In this document: piece after piece, positions 51,661 through 61,719 of the stretch | Numbering within the stretch: position 1 is the first letter of the stretch | Layout: every line of letters begins with the position of its first letter | Assembly: GCA_949775045.1 (NCBI GenBank) | Contig: OX459100.1 | Span: 6,609,462 to 6,673,461, forward strand | DNA: 64,000 bases | Reading direction: 5' to 3' | Source: Metridium senile | Taxonomy: Eukaryota; Cnidaria; Anthozoa; Actiniaria; Metridiidae | Made by a program: the position numbers and the translations under genes | Notes under the pieces: generated by a model | Databases searched by the model: none | Told to the model about the DNA's origin: nothing | Seen by the model: only the letters and a program-made list of their open reading frames with translations

Positions 51661-51667
51661 CTTACTC

Positions 51668-51926
51668 ATTTACAATCAATGTCATTAACACTGTCCACTA
51701 AAAAGAGACTAACACTTTAACAAGTGACACGTGATACTTTGTTTTCAGTAGTCGAAATTTCTATTTTATTTGTATAAAGACAAACATGGAATAACATTTA
51801 TGAAATTTATATTCACTTTTTTTGCTAGTAAGAAGCATTTAGAGCGAACTTATAGTTTGTCACGTGACATATTTCTTTTAGTGTTAATGTCCTTTTTTGG
51901 TGGACAATTCTAATGAGATTGAGTGT
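51668..51926. mobile_element. Inverted-repeat element, family A copy 2 (uninterrupted)
   Basis: Left TGTCATTAACACTGTCCACT then AACAAGTGACACGTGA; right GTCACGTGACATATTTCTTT then TAGTGTTAATGTCC and GGTGGACAATTCTAATGAGA. This is the uninterrupted relative of 60977-61452. Confidence 0.7.
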
Positions 51927-51948
51927 ATGTTTTTGCCAAGTTCCATTG

Positions 51949-52073
51949 TGACGTCAATGGTGCGATAAGAGCTGAATGGGACTTCACTATATAAACTACA
52001 GCGATAAGCTAGCCATGCACAGTTTGACCACATGCAGTAGTAGTGGACAAGACCAAGGTTGAAGACTTGAAAG
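51949..52073 (+). promoter_or_regulatory. GH9 copy 1 promoter and 5'UTR exon
   Basis: CRE TGACGTCA at 51949-51956 and TATATAAA at 51988-51995. A transcribed region from about 52020 ends in GACTTGAAAG/GTATTT, a splice donor at 52074. The same block, with the same spacing, is at 61498-61622 before copy 2. Splicing to the acceptor at 57095-57096 is inferred. Confidence 0.6.
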
Positions 52074-52142
52074 GTATTTTGGTGGAATATATATATATGC
52101 AGTTTTATACTTAAATTTTATAACATGCTCACTTAAAATGAC

Positions 52143-52296
52143 CAGGGGACGGTTGTACGAAGCCTGAATAGCGCTATCCACCGGATAAATTCCTATCCAA
52201 CGGAACACAACCTTTACAAATTCTATACACAGGATAATTCCTTCTAGTTTAGCCGTAATGGATAACTTTATTCAGGCTTCGTACAACTGGCCCCCG
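52143..52296. mobile_element. MITE with AGGGGCCGGTTGTACGAAGC termini, copy 2
   Basis: AGGGGACGGTTGTACGAAGC at the left; GGCTTCGTACAACTGGCCCC at the right. It lies directly after the GH9 copy 1 promoter block. In copy 2 only the left end of this element is present (61690-61711). Confidence 0.75.
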
Positions 52297-52713
52297 GCGT
52301 TTACAAGAAACAATTGGGGCATATGTGAAAACTAGAATGTGGGATTATTGGCGGATAAATTACTGTTTACTGAATTAGTCTACGTCGATGTTTACATTTA
52401 TATCATATTTGCTATACGGGTATCGCGCTGAAAAGGGTATGGTTTGTGGCCTTGTTGTCTTAAACATGTTATGTATTTTACCCCAAAATATCTTAAACAT
52501 GATCTAGAATTTGGAAAAAACTATTGAATTCAGGTTTTTGTGTGTGTTAGATGGGGTACTGATCAATTTCTTTAAAGAAATATTTGCAAAAAAGCGCTTC
52601 AATATGTGGAAATTAAAAACACTAAAAAGGGTTCATTTTTCGATTTCTCTTGAATAGGGTTTGAATGAGGAATATTCAGATTTTATTAGATATCTTTGAT
52701 TGTTCAGCTTAAG

Positions 52714-54497
52714 GCCCGAGCAAACGGTTTCAACATTTGTTTCAACATCCGTTTTTTAAACACGTTTAATTATACTCTTTCAACATTCAACATACTATTT
52801 CAAAATGACGATCAAATCTTAGTGTAGAGTTCTATTGGTGCCAATGGCAGCCACAGTTTCGGATAAGAGTCCAAGTACATGATTTTTCTACATCAAATAC
52901 TGTGCTAAGTTGGTTTTTATAAAGACAGGTGACAAAGTTCTTGAAGGATTTTACATTAAACAAATTTTCCGGTTTAGCTAATTTACAGATTATATTCCAT
53001 AGTTTTATGCTACGATTGAAAAAGGAGGCCTGAAAAGTAGAGGTTTTACACAGAGGTATTTCTAAATATTTGATTCCATGAGTTGATAGATTTGAACGTC
53101 TAGTATGACGACCGTGGCTGACATAATTTAGACAATCATAATTACAATTAACGTGTCCATACAAGATTTTATAGAGAAAAACTAAATCCTTGACCTTTCG
53201 GTCGTACGTAAGAGGTAATAAATTTAACTTGACAAGTCTTTCTTTATACGATAGATCCCCCCTCTTAACTTGAAGTATCCACTGTGTAGCACGACGCTGT
53301 ATTCTTTCCACTGTTTCTTTTAAATTCATAAAGTTGGGAGACCAAACCTCAGTTGCGTAATTCACTTGCGATTTTACCAAGGCAAGATATAATGTTCTTC
53401 TGACCGTTACCGTTCTTAGCATAGGGCAAGTGCGACGAAGTAGCCCAAGCATTCTATTAGCTTTAGCAGTGACTCAATAGATGTGGGAGTCCCACGTCAG
53501 TTTGCTGGAGATAGTAATTCCAAGATCTTTTTCTTGTTTACTTTGAGTAATCTCGTCTCACCAAGGCAGTAGTCGTAGTCAAGAGGATTTTTCTTGCGTG
53601 TGACAGTTAAGACTTTACACTTGGAAGCATTGAACTGGATGTTATTTAGGGAGCTCCAGAAGTCGAGGTTGTCCAGAGCTAGTTGTAGATGTTCAGCATC
53701 AGAGAGTGATAAAATACTCCTGTACAACTTGGTATCGTCTGCGTATAGAGCTGCAAAGGTTCCTTCAGGTAACGACTGTGGCAAATCGTTAATGAATAGG
53801 ATAAACAAGATTGGTCCAATCAGACTTCCCTGAGGTACTCCGGATGTAACAGGTGACCAGTCAGAGGCGATACCGTCAATAACAACTCTTTGCTGTCTGT
53901 CGTGTAGATAATCTTTAAACCAGTCATGCACACTGCCAGCGACTCCGTATTGCTTGAGCTTGTCAAGCAAGATGGTGTGATAGCAAGATGGTGTTAGGAT
54001 GACTTAAAGGTCAAAATAGATTTTAAACTGTTAGGCAGTAAAACATGATAGGAGTCTCAGCATGAAATGAATGGAATTGTTCTCGCTTTTAACTCAACAC
54101 CAAACAATATGATCATAAGTACTTGATAAAAATGTGTCAAGTGTCGCATGTTGTGTATATAGTTTATTTTGTAGTTGTTTTTTTCTTATAGATTTTCTTA
54201 TTTCTTTATTATTTGTGGGTTGTGCCAGTAGCATGGGACGGTATATGTCCCGTTTTGCACACACCCTTTTGACCATTTTTTTCTCTTTTTTTTTTTGATA
54301 TTGTTATACAATTTATGTTGTCAATATGGTCAATAAAGCTGTTAAAATAAAAATAAAATAAATACAATTGTTGAAACGTGTCGAATCGGTGTCGAATTGA
54401 TGTTGAAAGAGTTTAAAAACATGTAAACATTGCCATTCAACAAAATCGAACGGATGTTGAAGCAAATGTATGTTGAAGCCGTTTGCCCGGGCCGTAT
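52714..54497. mobile_element. Family D MITE split by a LINE insertion
   Basis: The left end GGCCCGAGCAAACGGTTTCA then ACATTTGTTTCAACATCCG is at 52714. The matching right end, CGGATGTTGAAGCAAATG then GAAGCCGTTTGCCCGGGCC, ends at about 54494. The LINE at 52800-53995 and other sequence lie between, so the LINE probably inserted into the MITE. Confidence 0.55.
52832..53995 (-). pseudogene. LINE reverse transcriptase, frameshifted and 5'-truncated
   Basis: Two frames on the minus strand. The first (53970 to 53497) has HDWFKDYLHDRQQRVVIDGI, SGVPQGSLIGPILFILFIND and FAALYADDTKLYR. The second (53452 to 52832) has the LINE C-terminal domain (RRTLYLALVKSQVNYATEVW, VERIQRRATQWIL). A frameshift or stop between them and the missing 5' part make it non-functional. 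It is in the opposite orientation to the GH9 gene whose first intron it occupies. Confidence 0.85.
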
Positions 54498-55640
54498 AAT
54501 AATAAATTTTAAACAGTTAGGCAGTAAAACATGATAGGAGTGTCAGCATGAAATGAATGGAATTGTTCTCGCTTTTAACTCAACACCAAACAATATGAAC
54601 ATAAGTACTTGATAAAAATGTGTCAAGTGTCGCATGTTGTGTATATAGTTTATTTTGTAGTTGTTTTTTTTCTTATAAATTTTCTTATTTCTTTATTATT
54701 TGTGGGTTGTGCCAGTAGCATGGGACGGTATATGTCCCGTTTTGCACACACCCTTTTGACCATTTTTTTCTCTTTTTTTTTTTGATATTGTTATACAATT
54801 TATGTTGTCAATATGGTCAATAAAGCTGTTAAAATAAAAATAAAATAAATACAATTGTTGAAACGTGTCGAATCGGTGTCGAATTGATGTTGAAAGAGTT
54901 TAAAAACATGTAAACATTGCCATTCAACAAAATCGAACGGATGTTGAAGCAAATGTATGTTGAAGCCGTTTGCCCGGGCCGTATAATAATAAATTTTAAA
55001 CAGTTAGGCAGTAAAACATGATAGGAGTGTCAGCATGAAATGAATGGAATTGTTCTCGCTTTTAACTCAACACCAAACAATATGAACATAAGTACTTGAT
55101 AAAAATGTGTCAAGTGTCGCATGTTGTGTATATAGTTTATTTTGTAGTTGTTTTTTTTCTTATAAATTTTCTTATTTCTTTATTATTTGTGGGTTGTGCC
55201 AGTAGCATGGGACGGTATATGTCCCGTTTTGCACACACCCTTTTGACCATTTTTTTCTCTTTTTTTTTTTATATTGTTATACAATTTATGTTGTCAATAT
55301 GGTCAATAAAGCTGTTAAAATAAAAATAAAATAAATACAATTGTTGAAACGGGTCGAATCGGTGTCGAATTGATGTTGAAAGAGTTTAAAAACATGTAAA
55401 CATTGCCATTCAACAAAATCGAACGGATGTTGAAGCAAATGTATGTTGAAGCCGTTTGCCCGGGCCGTATAATAATAAATTTTAAACAGTTAGGCAGTAA
55501 AACATGATAAGAGTCTCAGCATGAAATGAATGGAATTGTTCTCGCTTTTAACTCAACACCAAACAATATGATCATAAGTACTTAAAGAATGTGTCAAGTG
55601 TCGCATGTTGTGTATATAGTTTATTTTAACACCTTTAAAA
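54015..55640. repeat. 486-bp satellite, about 3.3 copies
   Basis: TTAGGCAGTAAAACATGATA starts at 54031, 54517, 55004 and 55490 (periods 486, 487, 486). Units are nearly identical. Each ends with the right half of the family D MITE (CGATGTTGAAGCAAATG-like block and GCCGTTTGCCCGGGCC). Short frames inside are not genes. Confidence 0.95.
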
Positions 55641-57096
55641 TCTATGACAAAAAGGGGCGGACCATCAGATATTTGAAGGGGAGGGGGGGGGGGGGCACAG
55701 CATAGCACAGCTTTAACTTTGAAAAAATTATCGCGCACAACAAAAAGTCCTGAAAATTTTTTTTTTATCAAGTAGTTATGATCACATTGTTCTGTATTGT
55801 TCAATCACGTTCTTCACTTCTTTTACTCTTTATCTATATCTAGCATCTTGTAAAAACGTTGGTGTAATGAAAACACATAGTTTATACATAATGGAAAACA
55901 AATGAATGTTTTAAGGCAAATATTGATAGCATAAATCAGATAGTGATATTGGACGGATAAAAGCATAGGAAAAATCAGTACACTATACATGCATGTCTAT
56001 TAGACCTTTTTCGTAATATATAAAATTGCTGATATAAGGAAAAGAAAGCTATCATGGGATAGACATTTATCATAACCATAACTTTTGGAAATTTGAGAAA
56101 AAGAGGTTATTTAAATTTACAGGGAGCTATAAGATATAAAAAAATCAGAAGAAAACAAAAACACAAAGCACGAGGCCACAAAGCCCTCAATAGAAAAATT
56201 ACATACAAATTCTTACCTTTTTAAATTTAGCATACCATTCAGTAAGCATTTTGCACAGAGCTGCAAAACCTTCCATGAATGCCTTTATATGATTGTTTTT
56301 TTATATGACAGTGCTAAAATATTGAACTGAATATTTGTGTACTTGTAAAAGTCATTATCCGCTATTTATGACAAAGGTCTTATTGTATCCAATATTTAAT
56401 AAAATCTGTTCATCCCGTTATGATGTGACATAATAGGTTTGTATACACAGCACTTGGGTGTATTGCAAACAAATGGATGTATTTCAACTTAATTATATAG
56501 CTCACTTTATCTGTCCATCATTAGAAAAAACTATTCGAAATCTCGCATTCCGATTTGTTGAGGCGTGTGCTTTATGACTGACTAGACATGAGTGCGTTTG
56601 CAATGATAAAACATGTCACTGAGGACTCATATATATTTGCTATACGTGTATGTACCGCTAGATAGGAAAGGATTTTGGGCCTTGCTGTCTTAAGCAGTGT
56701 GTGGGGCACCAGTATCTCATTCACAAATACCTTATTCAGATTGGAGGTACGCTCGTGTAACGCTAAAAGATTTTGGATTTACTATCACTTTCTCCCCAGG
56801 CCCGCTCTGAAAATCAGGCTAAGAAAATTATTGATTGGTAAAAATGTTGAATTTGCAGCCAGGATTCATGTTAAAATACAAATTGGTTTGACTCTGGCCT
56901 GATTTTGGTTTAATTTATTCAGACGTTTCGATCTACGTCACTTACACCTTCATCAGTGATCGTTACAAACTCTGGTGAAGGTCTAAGTGTAGATCGAAAC
57001 GTCTGAATAAATTAAACCAAAATCAGGCCAGAGTACAAAACCAATTTGTAATTTAAAGTTATTGATTGATTGTTCTTTTGTTCTTTTCTCTTCCAG
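55560..57096. repeat. Segment duplicated upstream of both GH9 copies
   Basis: Blocks from 55790 (TTCTGTATTGTTCAATCACG) to the acceptor before the ATG match 62462-63456, e.g. CAGTGTGTGGGGCACCAGTA at 56696 and 63326 and GTTCTTTTCTCTTCCAG before each ATG. The foldback at 56873-57056 is present only in copy 1. Confidence 0.8.
56873..57056. mobile_element. Foldback MITE present only in GH9 copy 1
   Basis: Left TTAAAATACAAATTGGTTT then CTCTGGCCTGATTTTGGTTT and ATTCAGACGTTTCGATCTAC. The right arm is its reverse complement, ending AAACCAATTTGTAATTTAA. It lies about 40 bp before the GH9 coding exon. Confidence 0.8.
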
Positions 57097-58134
57097 ATGA
57101 TTTATTTGACAACGTTAACGTTGTTGCTCTCGCTTGCGTTTGTTCTCGCAAACACACCAGTCGAAACAACACAAGTTTGGCCGAATGGATTTAAGATGTT
57201 GATTCAGATCAAGTTTCAGGATGAAGTCGTTGGTGGTTGGAAAATGACCCTTAGTTTTTCCAAACCAACCCCAGGTCTCCAGATCTGGAGAGCCGCTATT
57301 GTCTCAGTATCCAATGACAAGAAAGTCTACACGTTAGAGAACATGCCATGGAATGGAGACTTCAAAAAGTGTTCTATATTCAAAGCATCTTTCATTGCTA
57401 AGAAAGATATAGGTACAACCCCACCGTCTGTAGTCGTAGAATTGCAGAGAAAAAACGGCGAGAGCATCAGCCTAGGTCCAGCTGATGGTGCAGTTTGTGC
57501 AACAACTATGCCTCCGACCACAGAGAAGCCAACAACACAGACAACTGCAAATCCTATAACTCATCCTGAAACCAATGCCCCAGCCACAGACAAACCCGTA
57601 ACGGAACAGCCTACACCCAGCCCTGCTCCTTCCACTGCAATAAATACAGTGACAACTGATTTACCGACTCCTGTGACACATCCAAAAACTTCCGCTCCTG
57701 CCACAACGCAGCAGCCAACAGACAACTCAACCACAAACCCTTCTACCAAACCACCTACGACAGCATTACCAGCTACCCCATTACCAACTAAGTATGACTA
57801 CAGTCAGGTTCTTCATGATTCCATTCTCTTCTACGAGGCTCAGAGATCAGGCAAGCTTCCCTCTACAAACAGAATCCCTTGGAGAGGAGACTCTGCTCTA
57901 AACGATAAAGGTCAAAATGGAGAAGACCTCACTGGTGGATGGTATGATGCAGGTGACTTTGTCAAGTTTGGATTCCCCATGGCTGCTAGTGTGACGGTTT
58001 TAGCATGGGGTGTTATAGAGTACAGAGATGCCTACAAATCTGCAGGAGAGTTGGATAATGTACTGGACTCCATTAAATGGGCCACGGATTATTTTATCAA
58101 AGCTCATACAGCAAAGTTTGAATTTTACGGTCAG
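57097..58134 (+). CDS. GH9 copy 1, coding exon 1
   Basis: Encodes signal peptide, CBM2, linker and the first part of GH9 through FYGQ. The CBM2-to-linker junction is uninterrupted here, unlike copy 2. The donor is TCAG/GTAAGT. Confidence 0.9.
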
Positions 58135-59522
58135 GTAAGTAATTCTTGATCATAAAAAAGTAACGCATACCTCGCCGCATAGATCTTTAATTTAAATAAT
58201 ATTAATGAATGGAAACTAGCGAATAAACTAGTATAGTCGGTGTTTGATATAAACAATAGGTAATAAAATGAAATTTTTCGTATAAAATGTTGACTTTAAT
58301 TTTACTGACTCCTCGAACTTTAGCCCTTTGTAGGACTAAGAGAGTACTCTTTTACTCCGACGAATTAAGCGCTAAAGCTCAAAAAGTCAGTTAACTAGCT
58401 TATAATATTAATGAAGATCGCTCGCCATCTGACGCTTAACTCAAAGATGTTAGTTAAATCCCAAAGTCTTGGATTTTCAAACCAATTGTTAGCAAAACAT
58501 TCAACCTACGATACAAACAGGCTATTGAATTAACATGCTGTTTACAACGTTTTAAGGTTGGAGACGGTCATGTGGACCACGCCTATTGGGGTAGACCAGA
58601 AGACATGACTATGAAACGCCCTGCCTACAAAATTACCACATCCCAACCGGGATCCGACCTGGCAGCAGAAACAGCCGCTGCTTTGGCTGCAACATCAATC
58701 ATCTTCAAGGAAACCAACCCGGACTATGCCAAGAAGCTCCTTAAACATGCCGAAGAGTTGTACGAGTTTGCTGACACGTATCGTGGCAAGTACAGTGACT
58801 CAATCACAAATGCTGCAAGCTTTTACAAATCATACAGCGGATACAATGACGAACTAGTATGGGGCGCTGCCTGGCTGTATAAGGCAACGAAGAAATCAGA
58901 GTACTTGTCCAAAGCAGAGTCGTACTACCAGATGTTCGGTATGAGTGGTAAACCGTGGGTGTTCTCCTGGGATGATAAGAAGGCTGGAGTGCAACTTCTT
59001 TTGGCCGAGATCACTAAAAAAGCAAACTACAAACAAGATGTACAAACCTATGTTGACAGCTGGCTGCCAGGCAACGATGTTGCATACACGCCTAAAGGCC
59101 TTGCATGGAGAGATGAATGGGGACCCAACCGATACGCAGCCAACACGGCCTTCTTAGCTCTTGTAGCTGCTGACAACGGTATCAAACCAGATGAATACCG
59201 TACGTTTGCAAGGAAACAGATCAACTACATGCTTGGTGACAGTGGTCGTAGCTATGTCGTTGGTTTTGGCAACAATCCTCCAAAAAGGCCTCATCATCGT
59301 TCAAGTTCCTGTCCTGACAGACCTGCTCCTTGCAATCATAACAGTTTGAATAATCCCGGTGCGAATCCTCAAACCCTGACGGGTGCCCTAGTTGGAGGTC
59401 CTGATAAGAACGACAACTATAAAGACGACAGAAAGGATTACAAAATGAACGAAGTGGCAACCGATTACAATGCTGGCTTCCAGTCGGCTATAGCAGGTCT
59501 CATACACTTGTCATTTGTCTAA
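57097..59522 (+). CDS. Secreted GH9 endoglucanase with CBM2, copy 1 (complete)
   Basis: Endo-beta-1,4-glucanase, secreted, cleaving cellulose-like glucans. Two coding exons, 57097-58134 and 58557-59522, join in phase 0 (donor GTAAGT, acceptor TTTTAAG) to give 667 residues. I start at the ATG next to the acceptor CTCTTCCAG, shared with copy 2, so the 5'UTR is spliced. Domains: signal peptide 1-18 (MIYLTTLTLLLSLAFVLA), CBM2 about 25-125 (WPNGFKM, GGWKMTLSFSKP, LQIWRA, NMPWNGDF), Thr/Pro linker about 140-235, GH9 about 236-667. GH9 motifs are GGWYDAGDFVKFGFPMA (catalytic Asp pair), VGDGHVDHAYWGRPEDM, KRPHHRSS (substrate-binding His and Arg) and KMNEVATDYNAGF (catalytic Glu). Nothing essential is missing. 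AATAAA is at 59710-59715. Confidence 0.95.
58135..58556. repeat. GH9 intron with dispersed repeat copy
   Basis: Contains AATGGAAACTAGCGAATAAA then GTCGGTGTTTGATATAAACA (58207-58262). It is related to copies at 13505-13570 and 60606-60780. The block TGACTCCTCGAACTTTAGCC follows. Confidence 0.65.
58557..59522 (+). CDS. GH9 copy 1, coding exon 2
   Basis: Begins VGDGHVDHAYWGRPEDMTMK and runs to the stop at 59520-59522. It carries the His/Arg and Glu active-site segments. Asp, Glu and His positions follow the usual GH9 order. Confidence 0.92.
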   Translation, partial: VGDGHVDHAYWGRPEDMTMKRPAYKITTSQPGSDLAAETAAALAATSIIFKETNPDYAKKLLKHAEELYEFADTYRGKYSDSITNAASFYKSYSGYNDELVWGAAWLYKATKKSEYLSKAESYYQMFGMSGKPWVFSWDDKKAGVQLLLAEITKKANYKQDVQTYVDSWLPGNDVAYTPKGLAWRDEWGPNRYAANTAFLALVAADNGIKPDEYRTFARKQINYMLGDSGRSYVVGFGNNPPKRPHHRSSSCPDRPAPCNHNSLNNPGANPQTLTGALVGGPDKNDNYKDDRKDYKMNEVATDYNAGFQSAIAGLIHLSFV

Positions 59523-60600
59523 CTGAACAGTGACTGGAAAACGAATAACTATAATAATAGTATGGGTATTAACGTTTGTCAATTTGGGGATTGAAAAGAT
59601 TGAAAACAAATCAATAATTATGATAGTGTTATGTTAAACTAGAGGTATAAATGTGGGATTGAACAGATTACAAATAAATCAATAATTGTAATAGTATATA
59701 GCATATTGCAATAAATGGGGTTCAAACACTTAGATGTTCTTGAATGTAAAAAAGAAATGTAATAGAACTATTAAAGCACACAGACTTAGAAATAGCCAAG
59801 AAGCAGTTTAGAAAAAGGTAATATATACCGCATTAAGGGAATATTGGGGACATTCAACTTGTTGAAGACTCGTGAATTAGCACGAAAATAAAAAAGGTGT
59901 TAAAACTAGCTAGTTTTTGTTATTTTTCGAGTCAAATTTGTTTGTCTTAGTTACATAGTATATAGCTAGCTATATATATTGTATCAATAGGTTATTTGCG
60001 AGGATAACCTACGACATTTTGGACTTATTTCGAAGGTCTTTACCATTGCATTATATACTATCAGTATCTTATTAGTAACTTCAGACACTGACACTTATTA
60101 GGGCGATAACCCGAAAGTTTTAACAAAGACAAAAAGCCGTCTCTCTTTACCTTAAAACTAGACGGTCTATGAGCGTTAAGTCGGGCTAGTCATAAAATCA
60201 ACACAGGAGGCTAAACAATTCTACTGTGGGCTTCCTGTGTTCGTTCCCAAAGCATCATGGGGACTATACGCGACATGACAGATAGATAGATAGATATATA
60301 CATAGATTGACTAAAAGGTAAACCTAGAGTTGGGCCTTCTAGCCCGACTAATAACTTAATGATGTGCGCATAAACGTTCCAGCTGTTATGGAAAAGTCAC
60401 TATATAATTTTATTATTATGCTTGTTTGTATACATTATAACTATAATTATAGATATAATTATATATATGTATACATTATAATCGTTATTATAATCACAAT
60501 ACTACAAGACCCCTGGCTGCAAGACAGCCACCTGTGCTCAATCCTCGCGCTACTCAGTAGTTAAAGTCACGCGGCAACATCTTAAATGTTTTCTGCTTTT
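59523..60600. other. Intergenic between GH9 copies
   Basis: The 3'UTR of copy 1, then AT-rich sequence with short imperfect repeats. The motif GGGCTTCCTGTG is at 60228-60239. No gene seen. Confidence 0.5.
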
Positions 60601-60605
60601 TAAGA

Positions 60606-60780
60606 ATGAATGGAAACTAGTGAGTAAACTAGAATAGGTTGCGTCGGTGTTTGATATAAACAATAGGTAATATATATAATGAAATTTGTAACTACGTAAA
60701 AAATGCTGACTTAACTTTACTGACGTTTCGAGCTTTAGCCCTCCGTTGGAGTAAAAGTGAGTCACCTCCAGTAGCGATAA
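60606..60780. repeat. Dispersed repeat, fuller copy
   Basis: AATGGAAACTAGTGAGTAAA, GCGTCGGTGTTTGATATAAA and ACTGACGTTTCGAGCTTTAG. The same order of blocks occurs at 58207-58390, and part at 13505-13570. Confidence 0.65.
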
Positions 60781-60976
60781 TAATAATAATTGGTCATCCG
60801 TCTTTTATTATATACACCTGTTGCAAGAAAATGCTGTCAAAGACAAAAGATCATTCCAAGACGGAAAAAAAATATTGCCATTTCACAAACATTTGAAACT
60901 TTGTGCAACATGTTACGTTATTGTCAAATCTTCTCACCAATTTAGCTTTACTAAATTAAAAACTACATTCATAATC

Positions 60977-61452
60977 AATGTCATTAACACTGTCCACTAA
61001 AACGAGATTTACACTATAACACGTGACACGTGATTCTTTGTTTTCAATAGTCAAAATAGTCAATAACTGTATAAAGACAAACAATGAACATGGAATAACA
61101 TTCATGAAATATATTTTCACATTTATTGCTAGTAAGAAGCATTTACAGCGAAATTATGTTGTGTTAAGGCCCGTTTACACCAGCAATTTTGTCGCGCAAC
61201 AAGAGCTGCGATTTCAATGGCGATTTTATCGCAGATTTGTCAACGCTACTTTGAACATGGTCGAAATTTAGTGCAATTTGCTTCGAATTTCTGTCTCCTA
61301 AATTCCAGCGTATTGCGGCGACAAAGCTGCGATAAAATCGCCATTGAAATCACAGCTCTTGTCGCGTGACAAAATTGCTAGTGTAAACGGGCTTTAACGT
61401 GACATATTTCTTTTAGTGTTAATGTCCTTTTTTGGAAGACAATGTTAATAGG
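60977..61452. mobile_element. Inverted-repeat element, family A copy 3, interrupted
   Basis: Left CAATGTCATTAACACTGTCC then AACACGTGACACGTGATT; right CGTGACATATTTCTTTTAGT then GTTAATGTCC. The TTAA element at 61168-61393 is inserted inside it. Confidence 0.7.
61168..61393. mobile_element. TTAA-type MITE, well-preserved copy
   Basis: Ends GGCCCGTTTACACCAGCAAT and ATTGCTAGTGTAAACGGGC, flanked by TTAA at 61164-61167 and 61394-61397. Internal arms GCTGCGATTTCAATGGCGAT and ATCGCCATTGAAATCACAGC. piggyBac-like target choice; no coding capacity. Confidence 0.85.
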
Positions 61453-61497
61453 GTTGACAGTATGTTTTTGTATGGTAAACAGTTCCAAGTTCCATTG

Positions 61498-61622
61498 TGA
61501 CGTCATTGGTGCGATAAGAGCTGAATTGGACTTCATTATATAAACTACAGCGATAAGTTAGCCATGCACAGTTTGACCACAGTACTGAGTAGTGGACAAG
61601 ACGAAGGTGGAAGACTTGAAAG
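61498..61622 (+). promoter_or_regulatory. GH9 copy 2 promoter and 5'UTR exon
   Basis: CRE TGACGTCA at 61498-61505 and TATATAAA at 61537-61544. The exon ends GACTTGAAAG/GTATTT with the donor at 61623. It is strongly similar to 51949-52073. The predicted intron to the acceptor at 63455-63456 is 1.83 kb. Confidence 0.6.
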
Positions 61623-61689
61623 GTATTTCGTGCAAGATACATGCAGTTTTTAACTTTTATAATTTTATAACATGCTCAGTTATATGACC

Positions 61690-61711
61690 AGGGGCCGGTT
61701 GTACGAAGCCT
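61690..61711. mobile_element. Single end of the 24916 MITE family
   Basis: AGGGGCCGGTTGTACGAAGC followed by unrelated sequence. Equivalent in position to the full MITE at 52143 in copy 1. Confidence 0.55.
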
Positions 61712-61719
61712 GAATCGGC

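Noticed and set aside
55096..55323. Small hydrophobic protein repeated in the satellite
   Set aside because: It is part of the 486-bp tandem unit and is not maintained as a frame in all units.
57097..59522. Bacterial contamination or very recent bacterial transfer of the cellulase
   Set aside because: It has introns, a spliced 5'UTR, a TATA promoter and a tandem animal-style paralog; CBM2-GH9 architecture is known in invertebrates.
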